From UBA4416 sp040389965 (lineage in GTDB: Bacteria; Bacteroidota; Bacteroidia; B-17B0; Aurantibacillaceae): DNA of 64,000 nucleotides. The notes beneath the pieces were generated by a model. The model saw only the letters and a program-made list of their open reading frames with translations. It was not told the origin of the DNA and made no database searches. Positions within the stretch are counted from its first letter, which is position 1, and each line of letters starts with the position of its first letter. Below are positions 43,211 through 52,685 of this stretch, piece after piece. The stretch spans positions 1 through 64,000 of the forward strand of contig JAZJZF010000036.1 in the NCBI GenBank assembly GCA_040389965.1. Reading direction: 5' to 3'. A program made the position numbers and the translations under genes.

Positions 43211-44131
43211 TTAGAAGCTTGGGATCTGTGCACCTATTGTTTTTTTATCGTTTACCATGTTAAAAATGAGCATCACCTCGTGGCTACCCGAATTGTATTT
43301 TCGGAGGGCAGACAAGGCATAATCGTAGGAATATCCTAATTTGAACATTGGTGTGATTTGAAAATTAACGAGCCCTACCAAATCGTTACTTGTCCGGTAA
43401 GAAGCGCCAATTCCCAATCTACGACTGTAAATATACTGCACATTAAGGTCTGCCTGTAAAGGCGAACCACTCACTTGTTTAATCAAGGTAGATACTCCCA
43501 GTTCGGATTTAGAACCCAAAGTAAATAAATAACCACCCTGCAAATAGAAGTGAAGGTTTTTAGCATTAAAACTTACATTGCCTTTGCCGCTCGTAATTTT
43601 ATTTTCCATTAAGTTTGGAACAGCAATACCCACATAATATTTATCGTTTTGCAAATACATACCATACTTAAAGTTAGGTAACACCGCGGTGGTATTACTG
43701 CTAAAAGTTGGATCTACAGCGTCATTGAGGGCAAGCGCCGTGTAATTTGTTTTTAAAATATTGGCAGTGGCCATTAAACCTAACAATAAACTTGTTTTAC
43801 TGGTAAGACGTGCTTTAAACGAATAACCTAGGGAGATTTCATTATTATTATTAGCTCCTATTTTATCGTGCAAATAAGCAAGCCCTATGGTATGTTTAGC
43901 CGATTTAAACGGCAGGTTTACATTAAAGCCCTGGCTTACAGGTGCTCCATCAAAGCCTACCCACTGGCTCCGGTTATAGATAGCGCCATTAACTTTATCG
44001 TAACTACCAATAGCAGCTGGATTTACAAAGGCTTTATAAAGCATATACTGACTCAGGTTGAACTGATTTTGTCCGGTTAACACTACCCGAAACAGCAGTA
44101 AGCAAATCGTTATATATATTGAATTTTTCAT
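43211..44131 (-). CDS. PorP/SprF family outer-membrane protein, copy 2
   Basis: The 306-residue protein has a signal peptide, first strand QFNLSQYMLYKAFVNPAAIG and family end LGYSYDYALSALRKYNSGSHEVML. It is clearly homologous along its full length to the protein at 14983 (shared YNRSQWVG.DGAP.SQG-type motif, LHFYLQGGYLF and STLIKQ). It is 27 bases downstream of the giant type B adhesin gene and 10 bases upstream of the OmpA gene, so the three form one operon. It should act as the partner of that adhesin in T9SS export or surface attachment, by analogy with SprF and SprB. Confidence 0.93.
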   Translation of the reverse strand: MKNSIYITICLLLFRVVLTGQNQFNLSQYMLYKAFVNPAAIGSYDKVNGAIYNRSQWVGFDGAPVSQGFNVNLPFKSAKHTIGLAYLHDKIGANNNNEISLGYSFKARLTSKTSLLLGLMATANILKTNYTALALNDAVDPTFSSNTTAVLPNFKYGMYLQNDKYYVGIAVPNLMENKITSGKGNVSFNAKNLHFYLQGGYLFTLGSKSELGVSTLIKQVSGSPLQADLNVQYIYSRRLGIGASYRTSNDLVGLVNFQITPMFKLGYSYDYALSALRKYNSGSHEVMLIFNMVNDKKTIGAQIPSF

Positions 44132-44158
44132 GTAATTAATTTTAAATAAGGTTAATGA

Positions 44159-47100
44159 CTATTTTCTTTTTAATTCAACATATCCTTTCAATGGTTTGGT
44201 ATCCTTATCGAGTGTAAGTATGTAGAAGTAAGTTCCTTCTACGAGCTGTGTACCATATAAGGTTAAGCCTTTACCCTGTGATTGTCCGTCCCAGTCGTTT
44301 TTATAAGGAGCTGCTTTAAAGACTTCATCTCCCCACCGGTTAACAATTACCAATTCGTTATCCGGATAATATTCAAGTCCTTTTATGACAAATGCGTCGT
44401 TTTTACCATCGCCATTAGGAGAGAAACCACCCGGTACTTGTATAATTACTTCTTTTGTAACGGTTATTACCAATTTAGCCTCGCGGCAGATCATAGAACA
44501 GAAAGCATCACAAATGCTATAATGAATCGTATCTGTACCTTCGAAACTATTAGTAGGAGCATAAGTAATTGAACCGTTAGATCCAACCGTTGCGCTGCCA
44601 TGTTGAGGACCTGATAGGATAACTACCGTGTTAGGATCACCAATATCATTGGCTGATACATTTACGGTTACATTTGAACTGTTTTGTACGGTTCCCGCAT
44701 CATCTGCTGCCTGAACGTTTCCACTCAGGATAATATTTACAGTTACTATATCCTGAGCTGAACAGGAGTTAGCTCCTGTTACGGTTACTGTATACGTTGT
44801 ATTAACTGTTGGCGTAACAACGATACTGTTTGTGGAAGCCCCGGTATTCCATAAATAGGTACCACCGCCTGTAGCTATAAGTGTTGTGTTACTACCCATA
44901 CAAATAGATTTGTTGGTTCCGGCATCCGCATTAGGTAAAGCATTTACTGTAATGGTAAACGGCACATCGCCTCCCAGATTACTGCAACCATTGGCAACCG
45001 ATTGTAAATAATAAGTTGTGGTAGTAGCAGGATTTAAAGCAATTGGGGTGCTACCCAAAGCACCTACTCCATTTGGAGATGAATAAACTGTATATACAGC
45101 ACCAGTTCCGGAACCGTTAGCGGTAATAGTTGTTGTTTGCCCCGCACACACTACCGAGCTTGTAACCGCTACAGCAGGCATTACCGGAGAAGCACTTACG
45201 GTAATCGTTTTACTTTGTGAAGCACCACATGGTAATGTTCCTACCGAATAGGTAATCACAATACTTTGCCCGGCGTATCCCGATGGATTAAACGTATTGG
45301 CTGTAACACCTGTTCCGGTAAATGTACCGCCGGTATTACCGGTAATTAAAGTATTTAAATTAAGTGCAGGTGAATTTTCGCAGACCGTGGCAGGAACTGT
45401 AAAAGAAGCGTTAGCTACGTTTACTACCTGTATGGTGTGCGACTGAGAAACGATGCATGGATTAGTCCCTACCTGATAACCAATTAAAATGGTTTGTCCT
45501 GCCAAAGTTGAAGGATCAAATATAGTTCCCGAAACACCTGTTCCTGTCCAGGTGCCACCACCTGTTCCGGTTAAATAAGTCGTTAAATTAACTGTACCAC
45601 CCGATGCGCATAAGGTGCCGGGACTTGTCCAGTTTGCCGTAGCAGCCGGAGTAACACTAATGGTGAATGTTTTTGAATCGGAGCAACTTCCTGAGCCGAC
45701 CGAATAAGTTACTGCAATGGCACCGCTTAAAGCTGCAGGATCAAACGTTGTTCCTGACACTCCTGTTCCACTCCAGGAACCGCCGGTACTACCCGTAATA
45801 TATGTACTAAGATTAACTGTTCCATTGGATGCACATAAAGTTCCGGGGCTTGTCCAGTTTGCTGATACAGATGCCGCTACAGAAATACTATGTGTAACAG
45901 AAGCTGAACACGAACCATTAACTACCGAATAAGTAACAGGAATGGTTTGTCCTGTTAAAGCCGAAGGATCGAAAGAAGCACCTGTAACACCTGTACCGCT
46001 CCATGTACCACCCGTATTGCCGGTTACCAGAGATGCCAGATTCAGCATTCCTGTTCCTGAGCAAACTGTTCCGGGACTTGTCCAGGCAGCACTTGGGGTT
46101 GCTGTCACAGAAACTGTTACCTGCGCGCAAATGCTATTTCCGCAAAGGTCTTCGGCACGTACAAAATAAGCCGTGGTAATACCCGGAGAAACCACAACGC
46201 TCGTACCGGTCCCTGCAGCACTTGTGCCACAACCATTGGCATACCATTGCCATGTTCCACCGGTTCCCAAACTTCCACCACTAACGGTTAATGTACTGCT
46301 GTTACCGGAACAGATTGCACTTGCCGATGGGTTGGCAGAGGCCGGTGCTGTAGAAACGGCATTGACATTAATAGTGACACTTGAACAAAGAGTAGTATTA
46401 CAGCTACCTACTGCTTTTACAAAATAAGTAGTGGTAGATGCCGGACTAACGGTTATAAAGTTTCCTGTTCCGGCAGATGTTCCTGTACAGCTTCCTGTAA
46501 ACCATTGCCAGGCCGCGCCTGTTCCCAGACTACCGCCATTTACAGTGAGCGTAGTTGTAGCGCCTGCACATACTGTACTGCCTGATGAAGCTGTTACAGA
46601 AGTAGGATTTGAACTTGCCGAATTAAGAGTGATGACAGTAGAAACACAGCTTGTATTTCCACAGGCTCCTTCTGCTCTTACATAATAAGTAGTTGTTGAA
46701 GCAGGCGAAACGGTAATAGTATTACCGGAACCTACAGATGTACCTCCGCAGCTACCGCTGTACCATTGCCAGTTAGCAGCTGTGCCAAGACTTCCGCCAT
46801 TTACGGTTAAGGTTGTACTTCCACCCGAACATAAACTTGTTGTTGTAGTTGAGATAGAAGTTGCAGCTGTTGAATTGGAATTTGTATTGATGATAATATT
46901 TGAACAGGCAGTCGTATTACATGCTCCTACTGCTTTTACATAATACGTCGTTGCCGAAGCCGGACTAACCACTATGGCTGTTCCTGTTCCGGCAGCAGTA
47001 CCTGTACAGCTTCCTGTAAACCATTGCCAGCTTGCCCCTGTACCAAGGCTTCCACCGTTAACGGTAAGCGTTGCATTTGCACTTGGACAAATAGTTGTTG

Positions 47101-49972
47101 TTGCCGTTGTAATGCTTGTAGGCGCTGAACTTATCGAATTAACGGTAATAGCGGTTGATACACATCCTGTATTACCACAGGCTCCTTCTGCCCTTACATA
47201 ATACGTAGTGCTTGAGGTGGGAGAAACAACAAGAGTCGTTCCTGTTCCTTCGGCTGTTCCTCCACAACTTGCGCTATACCATTTCCAGTTAGCAGCTGTG
47301 CCAAGGCTTCCGCCATTTACGGTTAAGGTCGTACTTCCACCCGAACATAAACTTGCAGTTGTAGTGGAGATGGATGTGGGTGCAGATGAACTTACATTTG
47401 CATTGATGGTAATACTTGAACAGGCTGTTGTATTGCAGGTTCCTTCGGCCCTTACATAATAGGTTGTATTAGCTGAAGGTGATACTGTTATGGCTGTTCC
47501 TGTACCTACACTTCCTGTACCGCAACCTGTAGAATACCATTGCCAGGAAGCACCGCTACCAAGTGATCCGCCTGCAACAGTTAACGTTGCTGAAGCAGGT
47601 GTACAAATGGTTGTTGTTGCTGTTGTAATTCCTGTTGACGCCGTTGAGTTTCCGGCAGCACTTGGGTCTTCAATTAATAATATAGCATTAGAATTTGTTG
47701 TGGCAATCGTGCCTTCAAAAAAGGCAGCACCACCGGGGTTTGTAGTAGGTAAATTAGTACTTGTGGTAGCAAAGGAATTAAATTGTTTAAAGCCACAGCC
47801 ATTAGCTAATGTAGATGGATTAATTTTAATACCATAGCAATTGTCATTTCCAGAACCACCATAATAAGTAGACCATAGGCCTCCACCTGCAGAAGTGAAT
47901 TTCATAAGAACCATATCCATCATACCACCTGAAGCAGCCTGATTATAAGATCCTCCCAGATTTTGAATAGGATGATTCGTGGTATTAGTGTAACCTATAG
48001 CATAAATATTTCCTGAATTATCTGAGGTGATACCCGTTATAGAAGAGGTATTATTATTGGTGCCTCCTACATAAGTTGCCCAATATAATGCTCCTGCCGG
48101 AGTAAACTTCATAATCCCACCATCCTGTGAACCCGGGCTGCTCCACGTACCGGGAGATTGTTTAGTAGCATAATAAAATGCGCCACCGGGATTTGCAGTC
48201 GGTAAAGAGGGGCCACCAATTGTACGACAGGCTATTAAAATATTACCGCTGGCATCGGACGATACTTCAGAAATACGATCGAGATCAGTACTGCCATAAT
48301 AGGTTGACCATACAGGCTGCATACTCGGGTTGAATTTTGCAATCTGAAGATCGGTACTACCTGCAAAGGTTCCGCTGTAATAAGCACCACCACCGGGGTT
48401 TAAAAGATAACCCGATGTAGGACTTGTACCACTCGCCTGCCCTGCATATAATAAATTACCGGATGCATCAATGGTAATATCTGATCCTTGTTTATACGCT
48501 TTTTGAGCCGGAGCTCCTCCATTAAAATAAGTACACCACTCGAGGATGCAATTGCTGTTGAATCTTCCTATGAAAGGATCCTGATCGCCACAAAAGGTAG
48601 AGTTGTTATAAGCCCCTGTCAGTGTACGCAGTGGAACATCATTACTATTAAATTTATAGGTTTGGCCTGTGAAATATACTTTTGTTCCACTTACACAAAT
48701 TCCGTTTAGAGCCATACCTGCACTATTGGTATTAGCCTGTTCATGCTGAAACATAGTTGCCCACTGTCTTACACCATTTCCATCGAGCTTTACAAGAAAA
48801 GGTGTATCGCCTCCATAGAGTTTGGTTTGATCCTGGTAAAAGGCGCCGCCTGTTCCGGATGCTTGTGTTGGAAAAACTGTAGAGCCATTAGTATAACCAC
48901 CGAAATAGACATAGCTACTTGCATCCACACCAAGCGTTTTACCATAATCGCCACCGGTACCGCAGAGGTAATCGCTACCATCACCACCATAATAGGTTGC
49001 CCATTGTTTTGAATAGTTATTATTGAATTTTGCAATTACCAAATCCGTGCTTCCATCTTTTGTAGCATCGTAATACTGCCCTGCACCGGCATTAATCAAA
49101 GGCCATGTACCATAATAAGTAGAATAAGCTGTGTAAATATTACCGCTTGCATCAAAGGCTGAGTTAGCATGAAAATCGGAAGAAGACCCGTTACTATAGT
49201 AACTTGCCCAGGTTATAGTTGGATCAATGATGATTGTTTTTGAATGATCATAACCAGACATATTGAAGGAAACAATTTCATTTTTCACAGAGAAACTACC
49301 TTTTACTTCATCACCTGTTTCTTCATAATAGGTATACGGTTTATCTTCTACAATTGTATTATAATCATTTGTCACTTTAAGCTTCCCATCTTCCAAAGTA
49401 GTTGATTTTGCTCCTTTATAGAGGAACTGTATCTTACTGATATCACCTCCCGGGTGTACAATGAATTCGTATTTAAGATTACCTTCTTTGAAATAATATT
49501 TAATATCAATATTGGGGTAAATATTTTTATAGCTGATTTCTCCAAAACTTTTTACACCCATTATCCCTTGCGGACAATGACCCAGGTAATAGTTATTAAT
49601 GCACTCCTGCGCATCGGCGGAGCTGCTTTGAGCAGTTTTACTGGCATTCAGCAAATCAAGATCTAATCTGAAAAAATAGATTTTTTTGCTGATGGCATTT
49701 CTGTCGCCCCGAGCATAATTGTCGTTATCCGCTTTTGTATATTCCGCTTTCGGTTTTTCTTCGATGCGGTAAAAATGATACATAATACCGTCGGACTTGA
49801 AATAAGCATTTACATTGGGCTGCTCCAGTTTGAACTGTACTTCCGGATGTAACTGTTTATTTTTATCAATGATCTGTCCTTTATTTTCGATAAAGCCCGC
49901 AGGAGTTCCTTTATCTGCACGCGCAGAAAAAAGTGCTGTAACTAAGAATAAGAGAGTGAACGTTTGTTTCAT
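44159..49972 (-). CDS. Giant gliding-associated (T9SS type B) repeat adhesin, copy 2
   Basis: The protein is 1937 residues from the ATG at 49972, which gives signal peptide MKQTFTLLFLVTALFSARA. A DUF7948-type N-terminal domain (about 20-255; GFIENKGQI) leads into SBBP-type propeller repeats (about 260-770; WASYYSNGSS, WATYYGGDGSDYLCG). Six Ig-like modules of 86 residues follow (about 785-1295), then four modules of about 75 residues starting WTSPGT.C (about 1295-1600), two PKD-like modules, and a cysteine module (IHYSICDAFCSMIC). It ends in the gliding-associated C-terminal domain (FSPNGDGKNDAFVIKG ... VNRWGDEVF ... VELKRK). Cysteine pairs in nearly every module suggest disulfide-stabilised surface fibres. 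It is the first gene of the second cassette. Adhesion or motility function is inferred. Confidence 0.92.
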   Translation of the reverse strand: MKQTFTLLFLVTALFSARADKGTPAGFIENKGQIIDKNKQLHPEVQFKLEQPNVNAYFKSDGIMYHFYRIEEKPKAEYTKADNDNYARGDRNAISKKIYFFRLDLDLLNASKTAQSSSADAQECINNYYLGHCPQGIMGVKSFGEISYKNIYPNIDIKYYFKEGNLKYEFIVHPGGDISKIQFLYKGAKSTTLEDGKLKVTNDYNTIVEDKPYTYYEETGDEVKGSFSVKNEIVSFNMSGYDHSKTIIIDPTITWASYYSNGSSSDFHANSAFDASGNIYTAYSTYYGTWPLINAGAGQYYDATKDGSTDLVIAKFNNNYSKQWATYYGGDGSDYLCGTGGDYGKTLGVDASSYVYFGGYTNGSTVFPTQASGTGGAFYQDQTKLYGGDTPFLVKLDGNGVRQWATMFQHEQANTNSAGMALNGICVSGTKVYFTGQTYKFNSNDVPLRTLTGAYNNSTFCGDQDPFIGRFNSNCILEWCTYFNGGAPAQKAYKQGSDITIDASGNLLYAGQASGTSPTSGYLLNPGGGAYYSGTFAGSTDLQIAKFNPSMQPVWSTYYGSTDLDRISEVSSDASGNILIACRTIGGPSLPTANPGGAFYYATKQSPGTWSSPGSQDGGIMKFTPAGALYWATYVGGTNNNTSSITGITSDNSGNIYAIGYTNTTNHPIQNLGGSYNQAASGGMMDMVLMKFTSAGGGLWSTYYGGSGNDNCYGIKINPSTLANGCGFKQFNSFATTSTNLPTTNPGGAAFFEGTIATTNSNAILLIEDPSAAGNSTASTGITTATTTICTPASATLTVAGGSLGSGASWQWYSTGCGTGSVGTGTAITVSPSANTTYYVRAEGTCNTTACSSITINANVSSSAPTSISTTTASLCSGGSTTLTVNGGSLGTAANWKWYSASCGGTAEGTGTTLVVSPTSSTTYYVRAEGACGNTGCVSTAITVNSISSAPTSITTATTTICPSANATLTVNGGSLGTGASWQWFTGSCTGTAAGTGTAIVVSPASATTYYVKAVGACNTTACSNIIINTNSNSTAATSISTTTTSLCSGGSTTLTVNGGSLGTAANWQWYSGSCGGTSVGSGNTITVSPASTTTYYVRAEGACGNTSCVSTVITLNSASSNPTSVTASSGSTVCAGATTTLTVNGGSLGTGAAWQWFTGSCTGTSAGTGNFITVSPASTTTYFVKAVGSCNTTLCSSVTINVNAVSTAPASANPSASAICSGNSSTLTVSGGSLGTGGTWQWYANGCGTSAAGTGTSVVVSPGITTAYFVRAEDLCGNSICAQVTVSVTATPSAAWTSPGTVCSGTGMLNLASLVTGNTGGTWSGTGVTGASFDPSALTGQTIPVTYSVVNGSCSASVTHSISVAASVSANWTSPGTLCASNGTVNLSTYITGSTGGSWSGTGVSGTTFDPAALSGAIAVTYSVGSGSCSDSKTFTISVTPAATANWTSPGTLCASGGTVNLTTYLTGTGGGTWTGTGVSGTIFDPSTLAGQTILIGYQVGTNPCIVSQSHTIQVVNVANASFTVPATVCENSPALNLNTLITGNTGGTFTGTGVTANTFNPSGYAGQSIVITYSVGTLPCGASQSKTITVSASPVMPAVAVTSSVVCAGQTTTITANGSGTGAVYTVYSSPNGVGALGSTPIALNPATTTTYYLQSVANGCSNLGGDVPFTITVNALPNADAGTNKSICMGSNTTLIATGGGTYLWNTGASTNSIVVTPTVNTTYTVTVTGANSCSAQDIVTVNIILSGNVQAADDAGTVQNSSNVTVNVSANDIGDPNTVVILSGPQHGSATVGSNGSITYAPTNSFEGTDTIHYSICDAFCSMICREAKLVITVTKEVIIQVPGGFSPNGDGKNDAFVIKGLEYYPDNELVIVNRWGDEVFKAAPYKNDWDGQSQGKGLTLYGTQLVEGTYFYILTLDKDTKPLKGYVELKRK
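46095..47625 (-). repeat. Six 258-bp coding repeats in alternating A/B order
   Basis: Six tandem units of about 258 bp (86 codons) encode Ig-like modules with NGGSLGT and TTYYV(R/K)A. Odd and even units differ consistently in the first four: A units carry TTIC and GACNTTACS, B units carry SLCSGGSTTL and GACGNTGCVS. DNA matches are strongest at 516 bp spacing, for example ttacggttaaggt at 46801 and 47317. This implies duplication of a two-module block. Confidence 0.85.
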
Positions 49973-50527
49973 AGGTGATATTATTAAAATTTGATATGAG
50001 TATATATTCGTTGCACGCTTTACATCCATGGATATAAAGGCATAGCTCGAAAACTGATATAATTAAGAAGTGCGGATCTTTTTACGCACAGGTACGCTAA
50101 GTAATTTTACGCAGACAGGCTGCAATACTTTTTCGGGAAAAATGGTTAATCTAAGCTTTAAAAGGCTTTGTAAAAAGGAATGAACTGTTTTCATGGATAG
50201 TGTTTTAGATAGCGTTACTAAATTATAACTAAAAACAATGCGGTCATCCTGACAACTGATTTTGACAATATATCGGGTACTAAAATGAGGTTAGTGTGGG
50301 TTTATTATCGTTTTGATAACAGAAAATAAACACCAGGAATTGTTTCTCTACGGGTTATTTGTTAATTAAACTGTTCCAATTCTCCTCTATAAGTGGGATT
50401 AGCGGTGTGTTGTTCTTTTTTATTTAAATAAAAACACCTCGTAATGCGTTTAATTATATAGCCCGAACAAAGCCGCACTCATAAAGATTGATGCATAAAA
50501 TAGTTATCTTTAAACATTTCCTTTAGT
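49973..50527. other. Intergenic region between adhesin operon and UbiA-like gene
   Basis: About 555 AT-rich bases between divergent genes. Promoters for both are expected, but I recognise no motif firmly, and no RNA gene or open frame. Confidence 0.5.
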
Positions 50528-51451
50528 ATGCTGTTAAAAACAAATAATCCTTTTGTAAATTTTATTTTTTACGGAAATTATTTTTATGGCATCTGCACAC
50601 TGGCCTTATGCATGGAAGCCGGCATGCAACACCTACTTCCTTTAAATTCATTCTGGTTTTATGTATTGGTTTTTTCGGCAACGGTTATGTATTACACAAA
50701 AGCCTATATGACCGATATTTCGATAGACACCATTAATAAAAGAACACAGTGGTATAATCAAAACAGAAAAACGGTAAAAATAAGCCAGGCTCTGTTTATT
50801 AGCATCACCCTTATTCTTTTAGGACATATAGGCCTTACGCATTACCGTGGCATACTCCAATTAACTATTATCAGCTGGGCCATTATATTATTATTTCCTT
50901 TAGTAGCTGCTTTGTATTATGGTTTCAACAGTAAAACATTTGGTCATTATAATTTAAGAAACAAGGGATGGTTAAAGCCTTTCGTCATTGGCTTTACCTG
51001 GGCAGGTTTTGTAACCATTTATCCTGTTATTTATTATTACCTCGAGCATAATATTCCTTATAAGCCACAATCGCTTACCATTTTTCTGTTTTTAAAGAAT
51101 TTTATTTTTATTACAATCCTCTGCATTATGTTCGATATCAAAGATTATGCATCCGATTATAATCACCACATCAATACGTTTGTAGTAAAAGCAGGTTTAC
51201 GAAACACTATTTTTTATATCATTATTCCTTTAACCTTGCTGGGCTTGCTCACATTTATTATATTTGTATTATCTGAACATTTTCACACAACCAGGATCCT
51301 GCTTAATGCCGTTCCGTTTATTTTATTGTTTTTTGTAGGTTACTCACTCCGGCTTCGCAGAACAACCCTTTACTATTTAGTTGTGGTTGATGGTATGATG
51401 CTTATTAAGGCTCTCTGTGGCATTGCAGCCATGTTGCTTTATTCTTTATAA
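50528..51451 (+). CDS. Polytopic membrane protein, UbiA prenyltransferase-like
   Basis: The 307-residue protein has about eight or nine hydrophobic segments spread over its length. FVIGFTWAGFVTIYPV and the polar stretch MFDIKDYASDYNHHINTF resemble the second aspartate-rich region (DxxxD) of UbiA-type prenyltransferases. The first aspartate-rich motif is degenerate (TDISIDTINKRTQWYN keeps D residues and N). It may be an inactive or divergent member of the superfamily; no substrate is suggested by context. The next gene, an alpha/beta hydrolase, starts 58 bases downstream on the same strand. Confidence 0.75.
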   Translation: MLLKTNNPFVNFIFYGNYFYGICTLALCMEAGMQHLLPLNSFWFYVLVFSATVMYYTKAYMTDISIDTINKRTQWYNQNRKTVKISQALFISITLILLGHIGLTHYRGILQLTIISWAIILLFPLVAALYYGFNSKTFGHYNLRNKGWLKPFVIGFTWAGFVTIYPVIYYYLEHNIPYKPQSLTIFLFLKNFIFITILCIMFDIKDYASDYNHHINTFVVKAGLRNTIFYIIIPLTLLGLLTFIIFVLSEHFHTTRILLNAVPFILLFFVGYSLRLRRTTLYYLVVVDGMMLIKALCGIAAMLLYSL

Positions 51452-51509
51452 CAAAAACAGAAGACATTATTTCTAATAAATAAGTTAAATTCACTTAAAC
51501 AAAACTGCT

Positions 51510-52613
51510 ATGGTACATTCAAAACACAGCCAAACGGCCACGCTTGATACACATTACCTGGAATGTGGTGATATAACAAAAGATATTATCGTGTTGCTGC
51601 ATGGTAATGTATCATCCTCTGCTTTCTTTAAACCTTTTATGGAAAAGCTTCCCAACGATTACCATTATGTTGCTCCCGATATGCGCGGTTATGGCGATTC
51701 GGAGGGTAAACCGGTTGATGCCGGAAAAGGTGTGATGGAATTTTCGGAGGACCTTTATCATTTTTTAAATGCCATTAATCCAACACATAAAAAAATGCAT
51801 TTGCTGGGCTGGTCATTAGGTGCAGGTGTTGTTATTCAAATGGCCACAGACCACCCCGAAAATATTGCCTCTGTTATTTTAGAATCGCCGATGTCTCCTT
51901 TTGGTTTTGGTGCCTCCGTAAATGCCGGTATCGAATTGAAAAAAAGCGACGACGATTTTGCAGGTAGCGGCGGTGGGGCCGTTAATCCGGCATTTATAGA
52001 CAGTATCCGCACACAGGACGAGAAAATAAAATCTACCATGCCTGATGGCTTAAAAGCGACGCCACAGTTTTATGCACGCTCAACAATGAATGGCCTGTAT
52101 TTTAAAATGATAAACGGCCAGACTTTATTGCAACGCAACGTAATTGATAAAGCTGCAGAAGACCTTTATACGGAATCGATGTTTAAAACAAAACTCGGCG
52201 AAACCAATTATCCGGGAAATTCTGTTGCAACCGCAAACTGGCCTGGAATGGCACCGGGAGACAAAGGTGTAAACAATGCCATCTCTGCAAAGTATTGTAA
52301 CCTTACAGCTTTCGGATATAAAAATTTAAGTATTCCTGTACTCTGGATTCGTGGAGCCGACGACCTTATTGTTTCAGACAATTCTTTTTTGGATGTAAAT
52401 AATTTAGGTAAAATGGGTGCTATACCGGGATGGCCCGGAAATGAGACACATCCTCCACAACCTATGGTTACGCAAATGCGCGCCTTGCTTGAGGAATATA
52501 AAAAGAATGGCGGTTCTTATACAGAAATTGTGTTTGAAGATTGCGGGCATTCTCCGCATATTGAGCATGAACAAAAATTTAAAGACTGCATGTTTGATTT
52601 TATCAGAAAATAA
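51510..52613 (+). CDS. Alpha/beta-hydrolase fold protein
   Basis: The 367-residue soluble protein has the nucleophile elbow G-W-S102-L-G, an oxyanion-region H-G-N (31-33), a probable acid in LWIRGADDLIV, and a catalytic His in CGHSPHIEHE near the end. A large insertion (about 140-270) forms a lid domain with a glycine-rich patch (GSGGGAV). No signal peptide is seen, so it is probably cytoplasmic. The substrate is unknown; lipase, esterase and haloalkane-type activities are all possible. It may be co-transcribed with the UbiA-like gene, and it ends at a bidirectional terminator. Confidence 0.88.
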   Translation: MVHSKHSQTATLDTHYLECGDITKDIIVLLHGNVSSSAFFKPFMEKLPNDYHYVAPDMRGYGDSEGKPVDAGKGVMEFSEDLYHFLNAINPTHKKMHLLGWSLGAGVVIQMATDHPENIASVILESPMSPFGFGASVNAGIELKKSDDDFAGSGGGAVNPAFIDSIRTQDEKIKSTMPDGLKATPQFYARSTMNGLYFKMINGQTLLQRNVIDKAAEDLYTESMFKTKLGETNYPGNSVATANWPGMAPGDKGVNNAISAKYCNLTAFGYKNLSIPVLWIRGADDLIVSDNSFLDVNNLGKMGAIPGWPGNETHPPQPMVTQMRALLEEYKKNGGSYTEIVFEDCGHSPHIEHEQKFKDCMFDFIRK

Positions 52614-52636
52614 CGCTTGAATTATTTTTTAATACA

Positions 52637-52668
52637 TAAAAAAAGCTGCCTTATAAGGCAGCTTTTTT
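52637..52668. terminator. Bidirectional terminator between convergent genes
   Basis: The palindrome AGCTGCCTTATAAGGCAGCT (52644-52663) is flanked by an A run on the left and a T run on the right. It lies between the convergent hydrolase (stop 52613) and OmpA/TSP3 gene (stop 52686) and should serve both. Confidence 0.92.
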
Positions 52669-52685
52669 AAATTTCATTATGCTTA

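Noticed and set aside
43201..43233. Longer N-terminus for the second OmpA/PD40 protein
   Set aside because: It would overlap the PorP gene and place polar residues before an otherwise complete signal peptide.
45717..47837. Series of long open frames on the plus strand opposite the giant adhesin
   Set aside because: They lie antisense to the Thr/Ser/Gly-rich repeats, recur with the repeat period and encode Pro/Val-rich sequence typical of antisense shadows.
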